Source of the DNA: an uncultured Actinomycetes bacterium
Lineage (GTDB): Bacteria > Actinomycetota > Actinomycetes > Nanopelagicales > Nanopelagicaceae
NCBI GenBank assembly: GCA_903820565.1
Contig: CAIJHZ010000135.1
Location: 1-16,626 of the forward strand
Length of the DNA: 16,626 bases
Reading direction: 5' to 3'
Made by a program: the position numbers and the translations under genes. Below, one piece after another: positions 1 to 7,247 of this stretch (within the stretch, counting starts at the first letter, position 1; each line of letters begins with the position of its first letter). The notes beneath the pieces were generated by a model. The model worked only from the letters and a program-made list of their open reading frames with translations, ran no database searches and was not told the DNA's origin.

Positions 1-255
1 AATGATTTAGGTGAAGCCTTTGAAATTGTAAGCGAACCTGTAGATCTAGTTCCGGTGCGTACTGCACTTCAAAGCGCAGGCATTGATTATGAATCAGCCG
101 ACTCATCATTTTTACCATCAATGACTATCCCGCTAGATGCCGATGGCGCTAAAAAGGTTTTTGAACTTATCGATGCCATAGAAGAACTCGACGATGTCCA
201 GAATGTATTTAGCAACTTCGATGTTTCTGACGAGGTTATGGCGAGCCTAGATTAA
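1..255 (+). CDS. yebC: YebC/TACO1-family protein, C-terminal part (5' end outside window)
   Basis: The frame is open from base 1 to a TAG at 253-255, giving the last 84 residues. The tail (acidic, with a FELIDAIEELDDVQNVFSNF stretch ending in a short acidic sequence) is the typical end of the YebC family. These are conserved cytoplasmic proteins described either as DNA-binding regulators or, for the TACO1-like group, as factors helping ribosomes through difficult sequences. Only the C-terminal domain is visible, so a choice between these roles is not possible here. The position just upstream of ruvC is the usual one in Actinobacteria and many other bacteria, and supports the call. The start codon, promoter and DNA-binding N-terminus lie outside the window. 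A methionine-independent GTG at 55 is internal and not a start. Confidence 0.93.
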   Translation, partial: NDLGEAFEIVSEPVDLVPVRTALQSAGIDYESADSSFLPSMTIPLDADGAKKVFELIDAIEELDDVQNVFSNFDVSDEVMASLD

Positions 256-273
256 GTAATTGCTCGTTATCTC

Positions 274-279
274 TAGGCT
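274..279 (+). promoter_or_regulatory. Candidate -10 element (TAGGCT) in the yebC-ruvC spacer
   Basis: The 62-base spacer contains TAGGCT, which fits the actinobacterial TANNNT -10 pattern. Transcription would begin near 286 and leave a leader of about 30 bases to ruvC. I see no good -35 hexamer at the right distance, and no GAAC-N4-GTTC SOS box. The same hexamer occurs before the DUF948 gene. It could equally be chance, with ruvC transcribed from the yebC promoter. Confidence 0.3.
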
Positions 280-317
280 TGAACACTGAACTAACGAGGA
301 AAGCGTGAGGCGATGCT

Positions 318-857
318 ATGAGAGTTTTGGGCGTTGACCCAGGTCTTACTCGCTGCGGCGTTGGCATAGTCGAAGGTGCGATCGGTTCTCCTATTTCATT
401 GGTCGGTGTGGGAGTAATTTTGACTCCATCCGAAGCCGCTCTTGAGCAACGGTTGTTAGATTTAGATCAGCAACTGTCCGAATGGATAAATCTTTGGAAG
501 CCCGATGTGATTGCGGTAGAACGAGTATTTTCTCAACATAATGTCAGAACAGTTATGGGGACAGGGCAAGCTGCCGGAATTGCATTATTACTTGCCGCTA
601 AAGCAGGCATTCCAGTAATGATGCATACGCCATCTGAAGTTAAGGCTTCCGTGACTGGCAGTGGACGTGCTAACAAAGCACAGGTCGCTTTGATGGTTCA
701 GAAAATTCTAAATCTCGACACGATCCCAAAGCCAGTTGATGCAACGGATGCACTTGCATTGGCGATTTGTCATATTTGGCGTGGTGGCGGAAACACAAAA
801 ATTGCTCAAGCCCTAGCTGCCGAGCAATCACGTTTGAAAAAGCTGCGTGCCCGATGA
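318..857 (+). CDS. ruvC: Crossover junction endodeoxyribonuclease RuvC
   Basis: This is the Holliday-junction resolvase, which as a dimer nicks two strands of a four-way junction positioned by RuvAB. The product has 179 residues, close to the usual family length of 170-190. The four acidic residues expected for the RNase H-like metal site are present: D7 in VDPGLT, E68 in AVERVF, and D141 and D144 in VDATDALA. The ATG at 318 puts the first catalytic Asp at residue 7 as in E. coli, and a GTGAGG ribosome site lies eight bases upstream; an ATG at 313 is out of frame. The gene overlaps ruvA by four bases (ATGA), which suggests translational coupling. A basic tail ends the protein. No oddities. 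Confidence 0.97.
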   Translation: MRVLGVDPGLTRCGVGIVEGAIGSPISLVGVGVILTPSEAALEQRLLDLDQQLSEWINLWKPDVIAVERVFSQHNVRTVMGTGQAAGIALLLAAKAGIPVMMHTPSEVKASVTGSGRANKAQVALMVQKILNLDTIPKPVDATDALALAICHIWRGGGNTKIAQALAAEQSRLKKLRAR

Positions 858-1468
858 TTTCATTACTTACCGGGGCTGTGCGGTCAATCGGTTCTGATCG
901 ACTGATTGTAGAAGTTGGTGGTTTCGGAGTTTCCGTACTGGTTAACCCACAGACCGCTGCACAGGTGACTTTAGGTTCGCAGGTTCAATTGTTTACATCC
1001 TTGGTGGTTCGCGAGGATTCATTAACTCTCTTTGGTTTCATAAATGATGAATCACGTTCACTTTTTGAATTGGTGCAAACGGTTTCTGGCATTGGTCCAA
1101 AGGTTGCATTGTCGATTCTAGGGGCTCTAACGCCAGAAGATCTGGGTCGCGCGATCGCGCAAGAAGATATTGGGGCGATTGAAAAAGTACCTGGTATCGG
1201 TCGAAAGGGTGCACAGCGTTTAATTCTTGAACTTAAGGGCAAATTGAGTGATCTTTCATCTATACATTCGTATCAGGGACATCAACCTGCTTGGCGTGAA
1301 CAATTAGCGAGTGCGCTTGTTTCACTTGGATTTTCGCCAAAGGAATCAGATGGCGCCATTTCACAGGTTGTATCAACATTGCAAGCCGATGGGGTTGACG
1401 CATCCCATTTAGATTTGAGCGAATTGCTAAAGCTAACCCTTGCAAGCGGAAAGAGTGCCCGTGGCTGA
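854..1468 (+). CDS. ruvA: Holliday junction branch migration complex subunit RuvA
   Basis: RuvA binds four-way junctions as a tetramer and loads the RuvB motor. The 204-residue product begins MISLLTGAV, the standard RuvA N-terminus. In order it shows an OB-fold domain (about 1-62), two helix-hairpin-helix motifs (VSGIGPK near 77-83 and VPGIGRKGA near 112-120), and a C-terminal three-helix domain (about 150-200, with LASALVSLGFSPKE) that contacts RuvB. The frame stays open further upstream to an ATG at 767, but that extension lies wholly within ruvC and lacks family similarity. The ATG at 854 overlaps the ruvC stop and is clearly the start. The end overlaps ruvB by eight bases. Confidence 0.97.
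   Translation: MISLLTGAVRSIGSDRLIVEVGGFGVSVLVNPQTAAQVTLGSQVQLFTSLVVREDSLTLFGFINDESRSLFELVQTVSGIGPKVALSILGALTPEDLGRAIAQEDIGAIEKVPGIGRKGAQRLILELKGKLSDLSSIHSYQGHQPAWREQLASALVSLGFSPKESDGAISQVVSTLQADGVDASHLDLSELLKLTLASGKSARG
1448..1455 (+). promoter_or_regulatory. Ribosome binding site deciding the ruvB GTG start
   Basis: GGAAAGAG lies five bases upstream of the GTG at 1461 and inside the end of ruvA. It supports GTG 1461 over an in-frame TTG at 1440, which would add seven residues lying entirely within ruvA. Confidence 0.6.
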
Positions 1469-2501
1469 TGATCGTTTAGTGACGCCGCAAGTAAAGGGCG
1501 AAGAATCTGCGGTGGAACATGCACTGCGTCCAAAAACTTTGCAGGACTTTGTTGGGCAAGAACGTGTGCGTGAACAAATTGATGTTTTGTTAACCGCAGC
1601 TCGACATCGAAATTCTCCCGCTGACCATATTTTGTTGTCGGGTCCACCCGGATTGGGTAAAACAACGTTGGCTCTGATTTTGGCGAGTGAGATGCAAGCA
1701 CCGATTCGCATAACAAGTGGCCCTGCAATAACCCACGCCGGCGATCTCGCGGCGATTCTTTCTTCATTAGTTGAAGGTGAAATTTTATTTCTTGATGAAA
1801 TTCATCGTCTTCCAAGACCAGCTGAAGAACTTTTGTATTTAGCGATGGAGGATTTTCGAGTTGATGTCGTTGTAGGCAAAGGTCCAGGAGCTACGGCAAT
1901 TCCACTGCAACTTCCGCACTTCACATTAGTTGGCGCAACAACACGGGCAGGACTTTTACCAAGCCCCCTGCGCGATCGCTTCGGATTTACAGCCCACCTT
2001 GATTTCTATAATGAGAAAGATATTGCGCACGTAATCACGCGAAGTTCTGAATTGCTTAAAATTGCTATTGACACAGATGCAATTGTTGAAGTTGCCGGAC
2101 GGTCCCGCGGCACCCCGCGTATTGCAAATCGATTATTGCGTCGCGTCCGTGATTACGCACAAGTCCAAGGCAGTGCACGCATTTCATTAGGCGAGGCACG
2201 TTCTGCTTTAGAAATGTACGAAGTTGATGAACTAGGTCTAGACCGCCTTGATCGTGGGGTACTTGTTGCTCTCATTGAAAGATTCAATGGGGGGCCTGTT
2301 GGGCTTTCAACGTTGGCCATTGCGGTCGGCGAAGAGGTGGAAACCGTGGAATCGGTTGCCGAGCCATTTTTAGTCCGAAACGGCTTTATGGCACGCACTC
2401 CACGCGGACGGGTTGCCACCGCACAGGGCTGGCGCCATATAGGACGAACACCACCTGCGGAAATCTCAACGCTTTTCGACTTACCAGCACCTGACGCCTA
2501 G
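1461..2501 (+). CDS. ruvB: Holliday junction branch migration DNA helicase RuvB
   Basis: RuvB is the hexameric AAA+ ATPase that pulls DNA through the RuvA-bound junction. From GTG 1461 the product has 346 residues and starts MADDRLV, like actinobacterial homologues. Visible motifs are Walker A GPPGLGKTT (61-69), Walker B LFLDEIH (109-115), sensor 1 GATTRAG (158-164), the arginine finger in SPLRDRFG (R171), sensor 2 in GTPRIANRLLRR (near 215-227), and a C-terminal winged-helix domain ending near FLVRNGFMARTPRGR. All key residues are intact. The start overlaps the ruvA stop (GTGGCTGA), so the two are probably translated together. In many relatives yajC follows; here secD begins only 11 bases after the stop. 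Confidence 0.97.
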   Translation: MADDRLVTPQVKGEESAVEHALRPKTLQDFVGQERVREQIDVLLTAARHRNSPADHILLSGPPGLGKTTLALILASEMQAPIRITSGPAITHAGDLAAILSSLVEGEILFLDEIHRLPRPAEELLYLAMEDFRVDVVVGKGPGATAIPLQLPHFTLVGATTRAGLLPSPLRDRFGFTAHLDFYNEKDIAHVITRSSELLKIAIDTDAIVEVAGRSRGTPRIANRLLRRVRDYAQVQGSARISLGEARSALEMYEVDELGLDRLDRGVLVALIERFNGGPVGLSTLAIAVGEEVETVESVAEPFLVRNGFMARTPRGRVATAQGWRHIGRTPPAEISTLFDLPAPDA

Positions 2502-2504
2502 ACT
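2499..2504 (+). promoter_or_regulatory. Candidate leaderless-type -10 element (TAGACT) before secD
   Basis: TAGACT matches TANNNT, shares its TAG with the ruvB stop, and ends eight bases before the secD ATG. This is about the spacing at which transcription would begin at or next to the start codon. No purine-rich ribosome site is visible in the 11-base gap (ACTCTCGCTTT), which makes leaderless translation or coupling to ruvB plausible. No -35 hexamer was recognised. Confidence 0.35.
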
Positions 2505-2512
2505 CTCGCTTT

Positions 2513-4024
2513 ATGTCTACAACTAATAAACCAATAAAGTCCGGCGGCCGCCCTGGCCGTTCTTTAGCGATCTTGACCTTGGTGCTCATTGCCATGACTA
2601 GTCTGGTTTTTATTCAAGGGGCAACCTCAATTCGCTTAGGCCTAGACCTTCGTGGTGGCACATCGGTGACTTTGCAGCCTCGTATTGCTCCTGGTGAAGA
2701 AGGAAAAATCACCAGTGAATCAATCGATCAAGCAGTCTCGATTATTCGCCAGCGAGTTAACTCTTTGGGTGTTGCTGAATCTGAAGTTGCGGCTCAGGGA
2801 AGTGGAACGAATCGCCAGATAGTTATTTCAGTACCGGGGGATACCGGGCGTCGAGTTGTTGAATTAGTTGGACAAACAGCTGAACTTCGTTTCCGACAAG
2901 TGCTTGCCTCAGCCTCAGGAATTCCGACAACTGCAGATGCAGCGGCAACTCCGGCAGTAGGGGTTAGTGCAGATGTCAATATAAAATTTGCAGCCTTAGA
3001 TTGCACAAAGGCTGAAAATCGTCAGGGTACAGGAACTGATCTTCCAACTGATGTCATCGTGGTGTGCGATCGCGCAGGCGCGACAAAGTACATTTTGGCA
3101 CCAGCTGAAGTTCTTGGTCGTCAAATTTCTAAAGCATCCGCCGGTCTTGATACTCAAGGTGGCAGTGCTTGGTATGTAAGTCTCACATTTAATGATGAGG
3201 GCACATCCGCATTTGGCGCGCTGACAAATCGAGTGACATCATTACCAGAACCAACAAATCAGGTTGCAATTGTTCTTGATGGTTTGGTCGTTTCATCACC
3301 GCGAATTACTGAGGCAATTCCATCTGGAAATGCCCAGATCACCGGAAGTTTCACACAATTGGAAGCCCAGGATCTAGCTAATGTTCTTAAGTACGGTGCA
3401 TTACCATTGGCCTTTGATCGTGGAGAGGTTCAGCAAGTGTCACCGACTCTTGGTGCGGATCAACTTAACGCAGGTCTGTTAGCAGGAGCACTTGGATTAG
3501 GCCTAGTAATGATTTATTCATTGCTCTACTACCGTGGTTTGGGACTTGTCACCGTTGGTTCATTGTCAGTTGCTGGTGGACTTATTTATCTACTATTCCT
3601 ACTGCTCGGAAAGTGGATTGGATTTACGCTGACTTTGGCTGGAATTGCTGGCGCGATCGTTGCTATTGGTGTAACTGCCGACTCATTTATCATCTATTTC
3701 GAACGAATTCGAGATGAGATGCGTGAGGGTAGATCTTTGCGAACTGCTGTGGAAACTGGTTGGACGCGAGCACGACGTACTATTTTGGTGGCTGACTTTG
3801 TATCACTCATCGCCGCAACACTTCTGTATTTCTTTGCAGTTGGCGGAGTACGAGGTTTTGCTTTCACTCTAGGACTAACAACACTGATTGACCTTGTTGT
3901 CGTGTTTGTATTTACAAAGCCTCTCGTTACCGTTCTTTCACGAGTCGCATTCTTTAATTCAGGTCACCCATTATCTGGATTCTCAAGCAAGAGCTTGGGC
4001 ACCATTGTTGCGAAGGAGGCATAA
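2513..4024 (+). CDS. secD: Protein translocase subunit SecD
   Basis: SecD pairs with SecF in the cytoplasmic membrane and uses the proton gradient to help pull preproteins out through SecYEG. The product has 503 residues: a cytoplasmic N-terminus, transmembrane helix 1 (about 17-36), the conserved LGLDLRGGT motif (42-50), a large extracytoplasmic P1 domain (about 40-310), and five C-terminal transmembrane helices (about 318-475). The conserved D4-type segment around 376-402 reads TADSFIIYFERIRDE, with D390 at the membrane Asp position linked to proton movement. Two cysteines in P1 (C164, C185) could form a disulphide, which is inference. secF follows after two bases. yajC, normally directly upstream in relatives, is missing. 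Confidence 0.96.
   Translation: MSTTNKPIKSGGRPGRSLAILTLVLIAMTSLVFIQGATSIRLGLDLRGGTSVTLQPRIAPGEEGKITSESIDQAVSIIRQRVNSLGVAESEVAAQGSGTNRQIVISVPGDTGRRVVELVGQTAELRFRQVLASASGIPTTADAAATPAVGVSADVNIKFAALDCTKAENRQGTGTDLPTDVIVVCDRAGATKYILAPAEVLGRQISKASAGLDTQGGSAWYVSLTFNDEGTSAFGALTNRVTSLPEPTNQVAIVLDGLVVSSPRITEAIPSGNAQITGSFTQLEAQDLANVLKYGALPLAFDRGEVQQVSPTLGADQLNAGLLAGALGLGLVMIYSLLYYRGLGLVTVGSLSVAGGLIYLLFLLLGKWIGFTLTLAGIAGAIVAIGVTADSFIIYFERIRDEMREGRSLRTAVETGWTRARRTILVADFVSLIAATLLYFFAVGGVRGFAFTLGLTTLIDLVVVFVFTKPLVTVLSRVAFFNSGHPLSGFSSKSLGTIVAKEA
4013..4019 (+). promoter_or_regulatory. Strong Shine-Dalgarno site for secF
   Basis: AAGGAGG lies within the end of secD, seven bases before the secF ATG at 4027. 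It is the closest match to the anti-Shine-Dalgarno consensus that I noticed in the window, and it fixes the start in preference to the second in-frame ATG at 4036. It suggests SecF is translated efficiently in its own right. Confidence 0.75.
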
Positions 4025-4026
4025 AG

Positions 4027-5076
4027 ATGTCGAAGATGTCAGGTCTTGGCGGTCGTCTTTATCGCGGCGAAACAGCTGTTGATTTCATTGGCAAACGTCG
4101 TCGTTGGTACTCAGTGTCGGCACTCTTCATTCTTGCATCCATCGCTGCATTATCACTGCAGGGCTTACACCTTGGAATTGAGTTCAAGGGTGGGTCGTCG
4201 TTTACTGTAAATAAGGCGACTGCAACTATTGAGCAAGCTCGAAACGCTGTAGAAGCTACCGGAGTACCAGGTGAGTTGATTGTTCAAAAAATTGGCAATG
4301 ACAAGGTTCGAGTGCAAACTGGTGCGTTGGATACTGTTCAAAACAATGCTGTTCAGGATGCGTTAGCAGCTAAATTCGCTGTCTCAGTTGAATCTATTGA
4401 TACTCAAATAATTGGACCATCCTGGGGTAAGGAAATTACTCGTAAGGCAATTTATGGTCTGATTGGTTTCTTGATAGTCGTCATGCTTTATCTGGCAATG
4501 GCTTTTGAGCCGAAGATGGCTATTGCTGCTATTGCTGCAGTTGTTCATGACGTTTTCATTACCGTTGGAATTTATGCACTTGTCGGTTTTGATGTAACTC
4601 CAGCTACGATTATTGGGTTCTTGACGATTTTGGGATATTCGCTGTATGACACAGTTGTTGTATTCGACAAGGTACGCGAGAACACTCGCACAATTACCTC
4701 AACATCAACGAAGACTTACTCTCAAGCAGTAAATCACGCTGTCAATCAGACCCTTGTTCGCTCAGCTAACACATCGCTTATTGCGCTATTACCTGTTGGT
4801 TCAATTCTTTTCGTTGGCGCAGGACTATTGGGCGCTGGAACGTTAAAGGATCTTTCATTGGCGTTGTTCATTGGACTAGCTGTTGGAACGTACTCATCAA
4901 TATTTATCGCCCCTCCAGTTCTTGCTCAGCTCCGTGAAAAAGAACCAGCAATGCAAGCGCTAGCAAAGCGTGTTCAGGCACGTAGCGGTGGATCAGTGGC
5001 AGCAACTGTTGTATCAACTGATGCAATCAATGGTCGGGGTCCACGTAACCAACCAAAGCGTAAGGGTCGTAAGTAA
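4027..5076 (+). CDS. secF: Protein translocase subunit SecF
   Basis: SecF is the partner of SecD in the SecDF export motor. The product has 349 residues: a basic N-terminal segment, transmembrane helix 1 (about 28-47), the GIEFKGGSS motif (50-58), a P4 extracytoplasmic domain (about 60-135), and five further transmembrane helices (about 138-302). The hallmark segment FLTILGYSLYDTVVVFDKVREN begins at 198, and the conserved Arg sits in NQTLVRSANTSL (R245). The C-terminal tail of about 45 residues is cytoplasmic and very basic, ending in lysines and arginines, as is common in actinobacterial SecF. secD is two bases upstream and relA eight bases downstream. Relatives carry apt between secF and relA; it is absent here. 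Confidence 0.96.
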   Translation: MSKMSGLGGRLYRGETAVDFIGKRRRWYSVSALFILASIAALSLQGLHLGIEFKGGSSFTVNKATATIEQARNAVEATGVPGELIVQKIGNDKVRVQTGALDTVQNNAVQDALAAKFAVSVESIDTQIIGPSWGKEITRKAIYGLIGFLIVVMLYLAMAFEPKMAIAAIAAVVHDVFITVGIYALVGFDVTPATIIGFLTILGYSLYDTVVVFDKVRENTRTITSTSTKTYSQAVNHAVNQTLVRSANTSLIALLPVGSILFVGAGLLGAGTLKDLSLALFIGLAVGTYSSIFIAPPVLAQLREKEPAMQALAKRVQARSGGSVAATVVSTDAINGRGPRNQPKRKGRK

Positions 5077-5084
5077 GGTTCTTT

Positions 5085-7247
5085 GTGGATACTTTGATAG
5101 CACCAGTAATCAGTGCTCTCAAAGAAAATCATGCCTCGGTAGATTCTGATGAGGTATCTCGTGCATTTGAAGTTGCGCGAGATGCCCACAAAGGCCAGCT
5201 CCGAAAATCAGGTGAAGAGTACATAACTCACCCCGTCGCAGTTGCAGAAATTCTCGCCCATCTTGGGTTGAACCCCGCCACAGTTATTGCGGCGTTGCTA
5301 CATGACACCGTTGAAGACACACCATATTCGTTGGCGCAATTGCGAGTTGATTTCGGTGATGAGATTGCAAACTTGGTTGATGGCGTTACTAAATTAGACA
5401 AACTAAGTTACGGACCAACCGCCGAGGCTGAAACTGTTCGTAAAATGGTAATCGCTATGTCTCGTGACATACGTGTACTTGTTATAAAACTAGCGGATCG
5501 ACTTCATAACGCCCGTACCTGGAAGTACGTTTCGACTGAAAGCGCACTTCGAAAAGCGCGAGAAACTTTGGATATTTACGCACCATTAGCTCACCGTTTG
5601 GGAATGAACGCCATTAAATGGGAGCTGGAAGATCTTTCTTTTGAAGTTTTAGAACCAAAGAAGTTTGAAGAAATAGCACGGTTAGTCGCAGAGCGTTCCC
5701 CATCCAGAGATGCATTAACCGAACAAGTGATCGATGCAGTGAAAGAAGATTTCACTCGTGATCACATTGAAGCAACAGTTACAGGCAGAAAGAAGCATTT
5801 CTTCTCTGTCTACCAAAAGATGGTTGTCCGTGGCCGTGAGTTCAACGAAATTTACGATCTTGTCGGAATTCGAGTCTTGGTCAGTGATGTGCGAGATTGT
5901 TACGCAGTTCTGGGATCGATCCATGCTAGATGGAGTCCAGTACCGGGGCGTTTCAAGGATTACATAGCGATGCCTAAGTTCAATTTGTATCAATCACTAC
6001 ATACGACGGTTATTGGTCCGACTGGTAAAGCGATAGAGATTCAGATTCGAACATATGACATGCATGCACGGGCTGAGTTTGGTATTGCTGCACATTGGAA
6101 ATATAAGCAGGGTCCCGAGAACACGAACAGTTCGCCTGAAATGTTGTGGCTTCGCCAGTTACATGAGTGGCAAAAGGAAACCGAAGATCCTTCAGAATTT
6201 CTCGAAGCTTTGCGTTTTGATTTAGGGTCACCTGAAGTATTTGTATTCACTCCAAAAGGAAGTGTTGTCGCACTGCCGGGTGGGTCAACACCAGTGGACT
6301 TTGCCTTTTCTGTCCACACAGATGTGGGCTTGCGATGTGCTGGTGCAAAAGTTAACGGCCGTTTAGTTCCACTTGATTCCCGACTCAATAATGGCGATGT
6401 AGTTGAAATTGTCACTAACAAGAGCGAAACAGCAGGACCGAGCCGTGATTGGCTCAACTTTGTAAAGAGCCCGCGCGCTCGTTCAAAGATTAAAGCTTGG
6501 TTTAGCAAGGAACGTCGCGAAGAAGCGATCGATGCCGGCCGGGAATCTATCGCGCGTCAAATGCGCAAAGCTGGATTGCCTTTGCAAAAAATATTTGCGG
6601 GACATTCTTTATTGGAATTGGCCCATGAACTTCGTTACCCAGATATCGATGGATTGTATTCAGCGGTGGGGGATGGATACGTTTCAGCTGCATCTATTAT
6701 CGATAAGTTGGTAGCAGCCATAGGCGCTGAAGATTCACACCCCGAACCTACGATGGAAACCTTTCCCAATCGTGCACCAACTACAAGGCGTTCCAGTAAT
6801 GCCATCGACGTCGAAGGCGCTGATGATGTGCTGGTAAAACTGGCTCGTTGTTGTACTCCAGTTCCGGGTGATTTAATAATGGGCTTTATTACAAAGGGCA
6901 GTGGCGTATCTATTCACAGAACAGATTGTACGAATGCCGCTGACTTGCAGGTACATCAATTGGACAGAGTTGTTAACGTTAAATGGCGATTGGGTGCATC
7001 TTCGGTATTTTTGGTTAACATCCAAGTTGAAGCATTGGATCGAGCTTCATTATTGGCCGATGTAACGCGCACATTGTCGGATCAACATGTGAATATCTTG
7101 AGCGCTGCAGTTAGTACATCTAAGGATCGAACCGCATTTTCACGATTTACCTTTGAAATGGCAGATGCAACGCATTTAGATGCGGTACTAGCAGCAGTGC
7201 GCGGTATTGAAGGCGTTTACGATGTTTATCGAACAACCAACAACTAG
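5085..7247 (+). CDS. relA: Bifunctional (p)ppGpp synthetase/hydrolase Rel (RelA/SpoT family)
   Basis: Rel makes (p)ppGpp from ATP plus GTP/GDP during amino-acid starvation and also degrades it. The 720-residue product has all domains. The HD hydrolase has H49, H73-D74 in LHDTVEDT, and D138/N142 in LADRLHNART. The synthetase has D258 in IYDLVGIRV and E318 in EIQIRT. A TGS domain (about 385-446), a helical region, a Cys-containing zinc-finger-like element (C589, C590, C615) and an ACT domain (about 643-716) follow. The RFKD motif (289-292) is of the RXKD type associated with bifunctional enzymes rather than the EXDD of RelA-only synthetases. The start is a GTG with a weak AAGG nearby. The long N-terminal tail seen in some actinobacteria is missing. 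The stop shares CTAG with the convergent DUF349 gene. Confidence 0.97.
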   Translation: MDTLIAPVISALKENHASVDSDEVSRAFEVARDAHKGQLRKSGEEYITHPVAVAEILAHLGLNPATVIAALLHDTVEDTPYSLAQLRVDFGDEIANLVDGVTKLDKLSYGPTAEAETVRKMVIAMSRDIRVLVIKLADRLHNARTWKYVSTESALRKARETLDIYAPLAHRLGMNAIKWELEDLSFEVLEPKKFEEIARLVAERSPSRDALTEQVIDAVKEDFTRDHIEATVTGRKKHFFSVYQKMVVRGREFNEIYDLVGIRVLVSDVRDCYAVLGSIHARWSPVPGRFKDYIAMPKFNLYQSLHTTVIGPTGKAIEIQIRTYDMHARAEFGIAAHWKYKQGPENTNSSPEMLWLRQLHEWQKETEDPSEFLEALRFDLGSPEVFVFTPKGSVVALPGGSTPVDFAFSVHTDVGLRCAGAKVNGRLVPLDSRLNNGDVVEIVTNKSETAGPSRDWLNFVKSPRARSKIKAWFSKERREEAIDAGRESIARQMRKAGLPLQKIFAGHSLLELAHELRYPDIDGLYSAVGDGYVSAASIIDKLVAAIGAEDSHPEPTMETFPNRAPTTRRSSNAIDVEGADDVLVKLARCCTPVPGDLIMGFITKGSGVSIHRTDCTNAADLQVHQLDRVVNVKWRLGASSVFLVNIQVEALDRASLLADVTRTLSDQHVNILSAAVSTSKDRTAFSRFTFEMADATHLDAVLAAVRGIEGVYDVYRTTNN

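Noticed and set aside
256..317. SOS (LexA) box before ruvC
   Set aside because: GAACACTGAAC is a direct repeat of GAAC, not the inverted GAAC-N4-GTTC form.
767..853. In-frame upstream extension of ruvA from ATG 767
   Set aside because: It lies wholly inside ruvC in another frame, the extra residues do not resemble RuvA, and MISLLTG at 854 is the standard RuvA start.
1440..1460. TTG start adding seven residues to RuvB
   Set aside because: GTG 1461 has a ribosome site at the right distance and gives the usual N-terminus.
1282..1815. 177-codon open frame on the minus strand across ruvA/ruvB
   Set aside because: It opposes two certain genes, shows no recognisable domain, and is a frame shadow.
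6041..6508. 155-codon minus-strand frame inside relA
   Set aside because: Shadow of the conserved TGS and synthetase coding sequence; no ribosome site or domain.
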